Assembly: GCF_014836635.1 (NCBI RefSeq)
Contig: NZ_JACSQL010000004.1
Span: forward strand, 62,001 to 126,000
Direction of reading: 5' to 3'
Source: Paenibacillus gallinarum
GTDB taxonomy: Bacteria; Bacillota; Bacilli; Paenibacillales; Paenibacillaceae
Length of the DNA stretch: 64,000 bases
The notes below the pieces were generated by a model that worked only from the letters and a program-made list of their open reading frames with translations, was not told the origin of the DNA and made no database searches. Position numbers and translations under genes: made by a program. Shown piece after piece: positions 1-8,079 of this stretch (position 1 is its first letter; each line of letters begins with the position of its first letter).

Positions 1-1
1 T

Positions 2-190
2 CTATGGGAAGACCCGCTGTATCGTGGAAAGCAGAGCGAGCGATGGGAAGAAGAATTCATTGCTTCACTTGATGAATATGGCCGTTACGACGAACATGAC
101 GATGCCTATATGGAAGAATGTACGCAGAACCTGGCTTCAAAAGGGATTCATATTATTATAGCGGAAAAGGATCAAGGATCGGCTATATAG
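2..190 (+). CDS. C-terminal end of an unidentified protein (partial)
   Basis: The frame is open from the window edge and stops at TAG 188-190, leaving the last 62 residues of a protein. The piece is rich in Glu, Asp and Tyr and ends in a hydrophobic IHIIIA segment followed by a short polar tail. I do not recognise the family. A terminator hairpin begins 12 bases after the stop, so this is the last gene of its unit. Coding status rests on the open frame and the terminator placement only. Confidence 0.6.
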   Translation, partial: LWEDPLYRGKQSERWEEEFIASLDEYGRYDEHDDAYMEECTQNLASKGIHIIIAEKDQGSAI

Positions 191-202
191 ATAACAATAA
201 AG

Positions 203-240
203 AAAGCAGATCTCATCGAATGGTAGAGGTCTGCTTTTGT
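203..240. terminator. Bidirectional terminator between convergent genes
   Basis: The arms 203-214 and 226-237 form a 12-bp stem with one G-T pair. A T run follows on the plus strand and a T-rich stretch on the minus strand. It can end the partial plus-strand gene and the minus-strand two-component operon. Confidence 0.8.
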
Positions 241-256
241 TGTATTCTTTTATGAG

Positions 257-913
257 TTATCGGGGGAAATCTCGTTCCACTAGTCCTTGTTCGATGGCAT
301 AACGGGTAAGCTGAACCCGATTCTCAAGTTGTAGTTTTTGTAAAATGTTTTTCAAATGATTTTTAACGGTTTGATCGGATATCCCAAGTGCATCGGCTAT
401 TTCTCGGTTCGTTTTTCCAGAAGCCACCCAGTTCAATATTTCTCTTTCTCTATTTGTTAAGGGTGGGCGGTTATCGTCCGTTTTCATCGTTTTGGGGAAT
501 TCCTGCAGAATCTGATAGGCAAGTTCCTGACTGAACGGGGCTTCATCGCATACAGTGGCTCTTAGGTATTCCAGCCAGGTCGAGGAAGAGAGATTCTTAA
601 ATAGGTAGCCTTGAGCGCCTTGTTTAAGTGCTTCGAACAGATGGGTCACATCATCCGAGACGGTTACCATCACGATGATGACATAGGGATAGCGCTGCTT
701 GATCAGCCTCGTTGCCTCCAAACCGTCCATACCGGGCATTCTGATATCCATCAGAATTAAGTCAGGCATCCATTCCTCAGTAAGCCGGAGTGCTTCTTCA
801 CCGCTGGTAGCCTTCCCTACAATTTCAAATGAGGGGTCCTCAGATAAAATAGCCTCGATCGCTGCCCGCGCATGAGCAGAGTCATCTACGATGAGTACTC
901 GTGTATTGTTCAT
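257..913 (-). CDS. NarL/FixJ-family response regulator
   Basis: This is a 218-residue DNA-binding response regulator. The receiver domain (about residues 4-120) has the acidic pair D10-D11, the phospho-acceptor D56 in LMDIRMPGMDG, and the conserved Lys K106. A LuxR-type helix-turn-helix follows at about 150-210 (LTNREREILNWVASGKTNREI, then a VKNHLKNI recognition helix). Its ATG overlaps the stop of the upstream kinase by 4 bases, so the two are translationally coupled and almost certainly cognate. The Bacillus DegU/YdfI/YhcZ type is the nearest class; the signal and regulon are unknown. Confidence 0.92.
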   Translation of the reverse strand: MNNTRVLIVDDSAHARAAIEAILSEDPSFEIVGKATSGEEALRLTEEWMPDLILMDIRMPGMDGLEATRLIKQRYPYVIIVMVTVSDDVTHLFEALKQGAQGYLFKNLSSSTWLEYLRATVCDEAPFSQELAYQILQEFPKTMKTDDNRPPLTNREREILNWVASGKTNREIADALGISDQTVKNHLKNILQKLQLENRVQLTRYAIEQGLVERDFPR

Positions 914-1752
914 GAATCAGGTCCTCCTTTCATTATGGTCATACACGTCCCGCCATGTTCTTGGTTATAAAAAGCAAAATCCCAGCCCATTTCAGCGGCC
1001 CGATCTTTCGTAATCCGGAGGCCATATCGGTCCGGTCTACCCCAAGGGTCACCTTTATACCCTAATCCGTCATCCATAATGGATACGGCCCACGATGCCT
1101 TATTTCCTTGGCCCGTAATTTGAATAAAACCTGCGTTGGCATGTTTGCGGACATTGAGAACGGCTTCCCTAATACAAGCGATCAGTTCAATTTGTTCTTT
1201 CGTGGTTAAGTCCTCATCGGGTATATTCCAGCTGATCTTGGATTCCAGACGACTGGTGTAAATCAGATCCTCAATCTGTCTAAGCATCTGCTGAGGGTGT
1301 GCAGGAAGATCACCGGGATCGGGCGGAATCTTGAGCTGAGCAATGGCTTGTCTCACATAATGATGAATCTCATGCACTGTTTTTCTTGCATCTCGCAGTT
1401 CACCTTGATGAGCAGAACCAGACAAATTGCGGTCCGCTTTATCCATTTGTACTGATAATAAAAATAAAGATTGTGCAATCCCATCATGCAATTCTCTTGC
1501 CATTTGTTCTCTAGCCTCAAGAGCAGACTTTGCTGCTTTTTCTTTCTCTAACTCTGCCTGAGCACGTTCCATGACCTGAAATAATTTATTTAACAGGGTT
1601 ACGCTGACCAGATAAATAATGAAAGGTGTCAGCCAATTGCCAGCCTCCATTGAGAGATAGGGCATAAGAAACTGATGTCTAATGTATTCCCATAAACCGA
1701 CCGTAATCGTTGGGATGATAAGAATCATCCATTTAATATGTTTATAGCTCAT
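910..1752 (-). CDS. Sensor histidine kinase (HisKA_3 type)
   Basis: This kinase partners the NarL-type regulator. The N-terminus has two predicted membrane segments (about residues 7-23 and 38-56) with almost no external loop, suggesting membrane or intracellular sensing. A short coiled linker leads to the HisKA_3 phospho-acceptor box (ARELHDGIAQSL), and a HATPase_c domain ends with the N box (REAVLNVRKHA) and a DDGLGY box. A longer GTG start at 1764 overlaps the AAGGAG site itself, so the ATG at 1752 (11 bases after it) is preferred. The stop overlaps the regulator start. Confidence 0.9.
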   Translation of the reverse strand: MSYKHIKWMILIIPTITVGLWEYIRHQFLMPYLSMEAGNWLTPFIIYLVSVTLLNKLFQVMERAQAELEKEKAAKSALEAREQMARELHDGIAQSLFLLSVQMDKADRNLSGSAHQGELRDARKTVHEIHHYVRQAIAQLKIPPDPGDLPAHPQQMLRQIEDLIYTSRLESKISWNIPDEDLTTKEQIELIACIREAVLNVRKHANAGFIQITGQGNKASWAVSIMDDGLGYKGDPWGRPDRYGLRITKDRAAEMGWDFAFYNQEHGGTCMTIMKGGPDS

Positions 1753-2124
1753 GAGCAGCTGCACTCCTTATCACAGGGGAAATCAAAGTAAAAACACTAA
1801 CTATTTTTATTATACCTTCTAATTGAAGGAAAGGGATTAGTTTCAGCCATCGGAGAAGGGGTAAATAGAAACATGGTGCGTGATTTCAAGTATATGGAAG
1901 GATGTGTATGAAAAAAAGGCGGTAGGGGAGAGTCAACCTTGCTCACTTCCCGTTATGCTGTATTCTTACGCAGAATGCAATTTTCCTTTGTACCCCGTCC
2001 TTCTGTATACTTATGGTAATATCGATGTTGCTAATAACGAGGTGCTTTAAACCAAAGTTCTTCTCATCTCAGCAGCTATGAGCGTTACTAAATTAGAGTA
2101 ATTAAAAGGAGTGTATGTAGAAAC
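1753..2124. other. Intergenic region without a clear gene
   Basis: About 370 bases between the divergent kinase operon and a small plus-strand gene. It should contain promoters for both directions. No open frame with a convincing ribosome binding site was found; ATGs near 1873 and 1908 stop within a dozen codons. Confidence 0.5.
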
Positions 2125-2295
2125 ATGAGTCTAGCAGTGTTGGAACGTCGCAGTGAACTACTGAAGAAAAATATTGAACAATTGCTAATTCGGGAAAATC
2201 AAAAGGGCATTACAAGACAGCAAAGCATGTTTTTACAACAAATGATTAAAGAACTCTATCAAACTTCACATGAGTTGAACACGGAAAGACGCTAA
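2125..2295 (+). CDS. Small basic helical protein of unknown function (56 aa)
   Basis: An ATG at 2125 lies 13 bases after AAAAGGAG and opens a 56-codon frame ending in TAA. The product is predicted all-helical, with alternating Leu/Ile and charged residues over its whole length and no membrane segment. It loosely recalls small Spo0E-type helical hairpins (S-x-x-L-x-x-x-I in the second helix), but the Asp of the Spo0E SxxxD signature is replaced by Gln, so I do not assign it. It has its own terminator 25 bases downstream, which supports a real transcription unit. Confidence 0.6.
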   Translation: MSLAVLERRSELLKKNIEQLLIRENQKGITRQQSMFLQQMIKELYQTSHELNTERR

Positions 2296-2320
2296 GCTAA
2301 ATACCTACTAATACAAAAGG

Positions 2321-2384
2321 AACCCGGGTCCATCGACTTCTGGCGATTGCAGAAGCTGATGGATCCGGGTTCTATTCTTTTTAT
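2321..2384. terminator. Strong terminator, bidirectional
   Basis: Arms 2321-2334 and 2358-2371 form a 14-bp stem with an inner CTTCT/AGAAG pair, followed by a T-rich run. It separates the 56-aa gene from the convergent GGDEF/HD-GYP gene, whose stop lies at the edge of the hairpin. Confidence 0.85.
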
Positions 2385-4243
2385 ACCATATAAGGAGCGG
2401 TCTCTTCCTGCAAAGTTAGATCGTTTTTTGGTGACTGGCCAAGGATATAGGCAATAAAGATCTCGACTAGCTCTGGATCAAACTGAGTCCCGGCACAAGC
2501 TCGAAGCTCAATAATACCTTCTTGCAGTGTTTTTGTTTTCTGGTAAGGCCGTTCTGTAGTCATGGCATCAAAAGAATCAAGAACGGTGAGCATCCGGCAT
2601 AGTTTAGGGATTTCTTTCCCTTTCAGTCCATGAGGATAACCTTTACCATCAAATCGTTCGTGATGAAGCTCGATATAAGGGATTAAATCTCTAAAACGTG
2701 GATCGGTAAGTGCAATTTTCTTTCCCCAGGTAACATGTTGTTTGATGGTCTCCCACTCTTCAGGAGTAAGTTTTCCTTCTTTATTCAAAACGCCCCACGG
2801 AATCTCAAGTTTCCCGATGTCATGAATCAGTGCACCAAGAACAAATTCTCTTTTTTCTTCTTTGTCTAATGATAGAATATTGCTCATATCTAATGCATAT
2901 TTGTACACTCTTTTTGAGTGCTTGAATGTATCTATATCTTTGTACATAAATAAATTGAGTTGTTGCTCGATGTAATTTACTTCATGAGACAAATCTAGTT
3001 CGTCTTCCATTATTAAGTCACAGCCATAAGTATGTACGGTGTTTTTTCCTTGTTTCTTAGCGTAGTACAGTGCTTTATCGGCATGGTCTACAAGTTGCGA
3101 TTTATCATATAGGTCTATACTGTACTGAGCGATTCCAGCTGAAAAAGATAAGCATTTATGTGGAAAAACTTCTACACCATCAAAAGGAGTATCGTTTAGT
3201 TTTTTTCTCATCTTATCAACAAAATGTCGAGCCTTTTCGTAGTCATATCCCGGCATAAGAAGAGTGAACTCTTCACCACCATAACGGGAAGCCACAATTG
3301 ATGTGTCTTTTGTTTCTTCTTTCAACATAGAACCAAGAAAACTGATGAGCAGGTCACCTTTTAAATGACCGAAGCTGTCATTGTATTTTTTAAAATCATC
3401 AATATCGATCATGGCTAGTGAAAGAGGCCTGTCATTAACTTTAGCTTCTATAATATGATAATCAAGCGAACTTTCAAAAAAACTATGATTATAGAGTGCG
3501 GTCCGCTGATCAATATTAGAACGATTCAGTATCTGATGATACATAGAGAATAATAGACGGAAAGCATGCGATAACATAATACCCAAACTAAGAAATAGAA
3601 TGAGACCGAGTGTTCCATTGTTTACGATTAAGACACATAACACAAGAGAGAGGATTAACATGCATAGGTATACAAGTACGGTATCCTTAACAAATCCTTT
3701 TAAGGTGTTTATTAGATCCTTACGGTATAAAAGATAATAGTATAGAAAAAGTCCGAGAGTGTTAACTATAAAATATACAGCAAGAGAGACGATGTATGAG
3801 GTTAAGTTAAGTGAATCTACAGTGCCAAGACTGCCACCCAGTAATAGAAAGACCTTATAACAAAGAGAAATCATAATAGAATAAAGGGCAAAGTTGGTAC
3901 ATTGTTTCCACCATGGTATGCCTCTCTTATAGATTGCGTATAACAAGGAGCAAATCAGTAGTACGGACAGAGTAAATTGACTTCCGTAGATAAAGACACA
4001 TGCTAGATAAATGGAAGAATCAAAAGACATTAAATTTCCTTCTGGAGGAAGCCGGAACATAAGGCTGTTCAGTATTAAAGTAGCTCCCACCATAACGTAG
4101 AGCTGAACCCACTGCTCGCTGGAATAATGAAAAAAAGCCCATCCATTGATGTTTTGGAAGGTCAAAAACCCACCTAAGCATAGAATAACGATATACCACA
4201 TACTAACATCTAATTTCTTGATTTTTGAATAGAGATTTGTCAT
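2381..4243 (-). CDS. Membrane GGDEF + HD-GYP bifunctional c-di-GMP protein
   Basis: The 620-residue protein begins with about seven membrane helices (residues 15-235) that probably form the sensory module. A GGDEF domain follows (about 245-405), with an intact YGGEEF active-site loop and the usual IDIDDFKKYND metal-binding segment. The C-terminal HD-GYP domain (about 425-605) has HDIGK and HHERFDGKGYP, the residues needed for c-di-GMP hydrolysis. By motif both synthesis and hydrolysis look possible; the balance cannot be read from sequence. It lies downstream of the peptide/DUF5317 unit on the same strand, after a terminator, so it probably has its own promoter. Confidence 0.92.
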   Translation of the reverse strand: MTNLYSKIKKLDVSMWYIVILCLGGFLTFQNINGWAFFHYSSEQWVQLYVMVGATLILNSLMFRLPPEGNLMSFDSSIYLACVFIYGSQFTLSVLLICSLLYAIYKRGIPWWKQCTNFALYSIMISLCYKVFLLLGGSLGTVDSLNLTSYIVSLAVYFIVNTLGLFLYYYLLYRKDLINTLKGFVKDTVLVYLCMLILSLVLCVLIVNNGTLGLILFLSLGIMLSHAFRLLFSMYHQILNRSNIDQRTALYNHSFFESSLDYHIIEAKVNDRPLSLAMIDIDDFKKYNDSFGHLKGDLLISFLGSMLKEETKDTSIVASRYGGEEFTLLMPGYDYEKARHFVDKMRKKLNDTPFDGVEVFPHKCLSFSAGIAQYSIDLYDKSQLVDHADKALYYAKKQGKNTVHTYGCDLIMEDELDLSHEVNYIEQQLNLFMYKDIDTFKHSKRVYKYALDMSNILSLDKEEKREFVLGALIHDIGKLEIPWGVLNKEGKLTPEEWETIKQHVTWGKKIALTDPRFRDLIPYIELHHERFDGKGYPHGLKGKEIPKLCRMLTVLDSFDAMTTERPYQKTKTLQEGIIELRACAGTQFDPELVEIFIAYILGQSPKNDLTLQEETAPYMV

Positions 4244-4317
4244 GAGACTAATTTCTCCTATATCTTCGTCTTATTGTATTATTTTATCATGACATTAATC
4301 ATTTTCATTATATAAAT

Positions 4318-4344
4318 AAAAAAACAGGCTTATTCGCCTGTTTT
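4318..4344 (-). terminator. Terminator after the peptide gene
   Basis: On the minus strand a 7-bp AACAGGC/GCCTGTT stem with a 5-base loop runs into seven T residues. It ends the DUF5317-peptide unit before the GGDEF/HD-GYP gene. Confidence 0.85.
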
Positions 4345-4368
4345 AGTAGTGAACTGCTTGTCTAGTTA

Positions 4369-4461
4369 TTAGCCAAGGGAGAAACCAGAAGTAAGTGCAA
4401 CAACAACAGAAGCTACGATAACCGCATTCATGATGATGCGAGCAATGTTAGTATTTTTCAT
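4369..4461 (-). CDS. 30-residue hydrophobic peptide, candidate signal or membrane peptide
   Basis: A perfect AAGGAGG site lies 9 bases before the ATG at 4461, which opens a 30-codon frame ending in TAA. The product has a short polar, basic start (MKNTNIAR) and then one hydrophobic helix rich in Val, Ile and Ala, ending SGFSLG. It resembles a free signal or leader peptide or a small membrane peptide. The gene lies 21 bases after the DUF5317-like gene and is followed by a terminator, so the two form one unit. Function is unknown; the strong translation signal argues for a real product. Confidence 0.7.
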   Translation of the reverse strand: MKNTNIARIIMNAVIVASVVVALTSGFSLG

Positions 4462-4482
4462 AGTATGTATCCTCCTTAAAAA

Positions 4483-5082
4483 TTAGTTAGATGTATGTAA
4501 ACTAGGTGCGAGATCTTGATTTTCATTATCCTTTTTTGGAACCATGATACTCTGAATGTACAAGAAAATGCCAAGGTTCATAACGACATCTCCGATACTA
4601 ATGACCTGAGTTCGTGGATAAGGATTAGAGAGAGGAATAATATCCCCAAGAAACGACAATCTTGTAGAGGCATCCAGCATATAGTGCTTGTACACTGCAT
4701 CGCCGCTAGATAGGAGTTCTGTATAATATGGCCCCAATACTTGTGCTGCATCGAGTGATACAGGCATCCGGCCGCCATTGACAGCCATCACAAGAAAATT
4801 GAGAAAAACACCGATGAGAATGATCGTAAAGCCTTTATTCTGTCGATTCATCCATAGAAACGCCATACCAATAACGTAAATGGACATAAAGAAATATCCT
4901 GAAGCAGGTGCTAACCAGGAGGCATCTCCTTGGAAGCGGAAAATAAGAAACTGAATGAGTAGAAGGATCGGAAAGATAAGTCCGCCCTTTAACTTAATCT
5001 GACCAAACTGCATGAGACCATTCTTTAGACCGCCTCTAAACAATCCGACGAGAAGTCCAAGAATTATACCATCATAGACCAT
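4483..5082 (-). CDS. DUF5317-like integral membrane protein
   Basis: The 199-residue protein has about five hydrophobic segments separated by short loops, with the start MVYDGIILGLLVGLFRGG and a conserved NGGRMPVS motif typical of what I know as DUF5317 proteins. An ATG at 5082 follows a GGAG site. There is no known enzymatic motif. The gene is immediately followed by the 30-residue peptide gene, which hints at a role in handling, exporting or being regulated by that peptide; this is inference from context only. Confidence 0.75.
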   Translation of the reverse strand: MVYDGIILGLLVGLFRGGLKNGLMQFGQIKLKGGLIFPILLLIQFLIFRFQGDASWLAPASGYFFMSIYVIGMAFLWMNRQNKGFTIILIGVFLNFLVMAVNGGRMPVSLDAAQVLGPYYTELLSSGDAVYKHYMLDASTRLSFLGDIIPLSNPYPRTQVISIGDVVMNLGIFLYIQSIMVPKKDNENQDLAPSLHTSN

Positions 5083-5239
5083 GTGTTAATCTCCGTATAT
5101 CATATTTTTTCCAGTCAGATAGATATATTCGACTAGTAGATACAAATTCCTTCTTTTTTTCAAAATTTTTTTAGTTAATTTGTCTGATACTAAAATTAAT
5201 GTTTGCATGTTAAGGAACTAATAAAGAATTACTAAGGAG

Positions 5240-6616
5240 TTACTCAAATCCACCTTGTAAATAGTTATAAAAAGGTACATCGACCCACAGTTTATAACTA
5301 GATATATCGGCATCCGGGGCGAGTTTTTTAAGAGTAGCGGATACTTTTCCTGCATTTTCTTTCAAAGTAAACGATTGAGCATAGTAATTTCCTTTAGCTA
5401 TTTTGTTATTTACGATGACTTCATAGTTCGAAAGTGCAGTTGTTGAGTAGTATAGCGGCTGCCACCAAGATCCATACAGAAGATCCTTCTGTTCGTCACT
5501 ATTTTTCTTGGCATAAGTAAGCACTATATTATTGAATCGGTTTTTATCATCAGTATTGTTAAATTCTAGTTCAAGATCGTATTCCTTCGCATAAGCAATG
5601 TAGTTGCCATTTGCTATTTGCTCTACTTTATAATTGTCGGTTTCCTTTGGCTCGCCCCACTCTTTTAAATAGATGAATGCCGATGTTTTGGGCTCAAGCT
5701 GAATGTCGGCCTGAATCCCTTCGCTGCGCAAAAGTCCGATTAACTGCTTCGCATGCTTAATGTCATCATGACCATACGTAAGTTTTAATGAATCTATAAA
5801 ATTAGAGTTAAACCTAGCATCTTTCAGGTTATAACCAGTAACTTCATTGTTCTCCAGTGCTTCATTTACGATTGCACGAAGATCGGGGGCAGAGATCAAA
5901 TCTGATGTGTTATAAGCATCGCTAAGCTTGGAATAGATGTCTGCATCGCTGGATTTACCAATGCTATGTTTATAATTTCCGTTTAATTCGAGTACTTGTC
6001 CAAGTAGAGCCGCTGCATATTCACTCGAAGCTTGTTTGGCTGTTACTGTTTCTTTATATAAGGAAGATGGGAGGAGACCTGTATCCACCGCGGCAGCAAT
6101 CTCGGAGCCGGCTTTACCTTGAATGCGAGAAGGTGAAAACCCCAGTTTTTTAAGAGAAGCTTCTACTTTAGCTGATGGATAAGTATAGCTAAGTTCCTGG
6201 ATTCCTGCTGCTTTCACTGCAATGTACAGCGCTGTCACTGGAGTGAGTTTCGCATCCGCATGAACTGTAGTTGTTGTGATGATCCCGGCTTTGTAGAGTT
6301 TGGCCGCTGATGGATAGAGCGGATCAGAGGAATCGATATCTGTAAACACAGGGTTGTCGCTCTCTACATTTATAGGAAGGACTTTTGCCACCGCTTCGAT
6401 AAAATCGCCCTTTGTTGGTTCTGTTCCAAACGCAATCCCGTACTTGTTACTGAGAAATTGCACATAACCTTCGATCGTGTCTGCTCCAGCATACTGACTT
6501 ACCGTAGATGTGGATGCTGCCTTGGTGACTGGGATGGAAGCGAAGACGGATGTAGAGGGAAGTATCGAAAGAGCTACACTTGCTGCAACGACCGTTTGTA
6601 ATAGAACTTTTTTCAT
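5240..6616 (-). CDS. Secreted protein with SLH-like segment, function unknown
   Basis: The ATG at 6616 follows GAGGAG by 7 bases; a TTG further upstream overlaps that site and is not preferred. Residues 1-27 are a Sec signal peptide (MKKVLLQ..., cleavage after VFA). At about 70-110 the segment FTDIDSSDPLYPSAAKLYKAGII has the look of an S-layer-homology repeat, and two more divergent copies may follow. The rest is a soluble, Tyr- and Asn-rich region ending in NYLQGGFE, with no catalytic motif I recognise. It is probably cell-surface located. It lies upstream of the DUF5317-peptide unit on the same strand with a 157-base gap. Confidence 0.8.
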   Translation of the reverse strand: MKKVLLQTVVAASVALSILPSTSVFASIPVTKAASTSTVSQYAGADTIEGYVQFLSNKYGIAFGTEPTKGDFIEAVAKVLPINVESDNPVFTDIDSSDPLYPSAAKLYKAGIITTTTVHADAKLTPVTALYIAVKAAGIQELSYTYPSAKVEASLKKLGFSPSRIQGKAGSEIAAAVDTGLLPSSLYKETVTAKQASSEYAAALLGQVLELNGNYKHSIGKSSDADIYSKLSDAYNTSDLISAPDLRAIVNEALENNEVTGYNLKDARFNSNFIDSLKLTYGHDDIKHAKQLIGLLRSEGIQADIQLEPKTSAFIYLKEWGEPKETDNYKVEQIANGNYIAYAKEYDLELEFNNTDDKNRFNNIVLTYAKKNSDEQKDLLYGSWWQPLYYSTTALSNYEVIVNNKIAKGNYYAQSFTLKENAGKVSATLKKLAPDADISSYKLWVDVPFYNYLQGGFE

Positions 6617-6815
6617 AAGACCACTCCTCAAGTTGGGTTAAATACGTTATAATCCTACTAAACCTACCATTTATGTATGTTTAATCTTCTAAATTTAGGG
6701 ATCATCTTACCACTAGGTTCAGAATGGTGTCAATTAAACATTCGCATTAAATTGAATAACTCCAGTATTAATTTACAATTTTTAACGATATACATAGTAA
6801 AACCCGAAAGATTTA

Positions 6816-6844
6816 TTGACATACATCGACAACGTTCGTATTAT
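6816..6844 (+). promoter_or_regulatory. SigmaA promoter of the nucleoside uptake operon with PurBox-like repeats
   Basis: TTGACA (6816-6821) and TATTAT (6839-6844) are separated by exactly 17 bases. Two inverted CGAA-centred sequences, at 6800-6812 and 6831-6843, flank and overlap this promoter and resemble degenerate PurR boxes, each with three mismatches to the Bacillus consensus. The promoter call is firm; the operator call is tentative. Confidence 0.75.
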
Positions 6845-6880
6845 TGAAATATGAAAATAGGAAAAGGGGATTAGGTCACT

Positions 6881-7921
6881 ATGAAAAGAGCTCTTTCGTT
6901 TGTGTTGATTATTTCAATGCTTTCCATTTTATTAGCTGCCTGCGGCAGTGATAGCAGTGGAGATAAAGATGGGTCTGAAGGCGCATCCGCTTCTGAGCAA
7001 GATTCAAAAAAAGCAGTTCTTGTACTTCCTGAAAAAATTGGTGTCAATCCTTTCTTCGTACAGATGGATGAAGGTTTCAAAAAAGCAGGGGAAGAATTCG
7101 GGATCGAAGTAAAGACGATCGAATCGACAGACCCGGCAGCATTTGAACAAAATCTTCGTGCTGCTGTAGCAGAGGATTATGACCTTATCATGACGGCTAC
7201 CTTCCAAGCGGAGGATGCTCTTACCAAAGTGGCTGCTGAAAATCCACAAAAGTCCTTTGCCATCGTAGATACGGTTATTGATCTGCCTAATGTTCGAAGT
7301 GTTGGATTTAAAGAATATGAAGGTGCTTACCTTCTTGGGGCAGCAGCGGGCCTCGCAACCAAAACAAATATTGTCGGCATGATTGCCGCTCAAGATATTC
7401 CTTTGATTAAGAAGTACACAGAAGGATTTAGAGAAGGACTTACTTCGGTTAACCCGGATGCTAAATTCTTAATTAACTATGCAGGTGGATTTAATGACGT
7501 TGCCAAAGCAAAAGAACTGGCGATTGTTCAAGCGGATCAAGGAGCTGACTTTATTGCTGGAGCTTCTGCAGTAGGTGACCTTGGTGTATTTGAAGCAGCG
7601 AAAGAAAAAGGCTTCTACACTTCCGGTCAAGATACAGATCGTACGGTAGAAGACCCAGAACATATTGTTCTTTCACAACTTAAATCAACAGACTCCGTTG
7701 CTTATGAAGAGTTGAAGGCTTTTGCAAATGGATCGTTTGAGTTCGGCTATGTAAGTTATGGTCTGAAAGAAGACGGCGTGGGACTTACTTTTGTAACCAG
7801 AGATAGTGAATCCCCGCTTAGTCCATTCATTGGTCAAGAAGTGGTTGATAAAGTGAAAGCAATCAGAGATCAGATTGTATCTGGGGAGATTGTAGTCACT
7901 GATCCGCTTCAAAGTAACTAA
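6881..7921 (+). CDS. BMP-family nucleoside-binding lipoprotein of an ABC importer
   Basis: The 346-residue protein starts with a lipoprotein signal peptide (lipobox LAAC, Cys at about residue 21). The rest is a type-1 periplasmic-binding fold of the Bmp/Med family, with the features FFVQMDEGFKKAGEEFG and GSDxDR-like SGQDTDRTVEDPE and KxxDxxVYE-like STDSVAYEELK. It captures nucleosides outside the membrane and delivers them to the permeases encoded downstream, like NupN in Bacillus subtilis. It is the first gene of the operon and is followed by a weak terminator-like hairpin that should give it higher expression than the transporter genes. Confidence 0.93.
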   Translation: MKRALSFVLIISMLSILLAACGSDSSGDKDGSEGASASEQDSKKAVLVLPEKIGVNPFFVQMDEGFKKAGEEFGIEVKTIESTDPAAFEQNLRAAVAEDYDLIMTATFQAEDALTKVAAENPQKSFAIVDTVIDLPNVRSVGFKEYEGAYLLGAAAGLATKTNIVGMIAAQDIPLIKKYTEGFREGLTSVNPDAKFLINYAGGFNDVAKAKELAIVQADQGADFIAGASAVGDLGVFEAAKEKGFYTSGQDTDRTVEDPEHIVLSQLKSTDSVAYEELKAFANGSFEFGYVSYGLKEDGVGLTFVTRDSESPLSPFIGQEVVDKVKAIRDQIVSGEIVVTDPLQSN

Positions 7922-8015
7922 GTAATGATGATTTTCTGATCAACTTACAAACGTAAGAAGTGCTTTACTACAGCTATGTTAGAGCTCGGATTAATTGTTA
8001 GTTCTTCAAGATTTG

Positions 8016-8047
8016 GCCGGCTGCCCAACACAGGTAGTCGGTTTTTT
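8016..8047 (+). terminator. Leaky intra-operon terminator
   Basis: A 9-bp stem (8016-8024 with 8034-8042, three of nine pairs G-U) is followed by six T residues. It lies between the binding-protein gene and the ATPase gene. Weak pairing suggests partial termination, which would give excess binding protein. Confidence 0.65.
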
Positions 8048-8079
8048 CTTCATTAAGAGGAGAAGGGGGAAGGATACGC

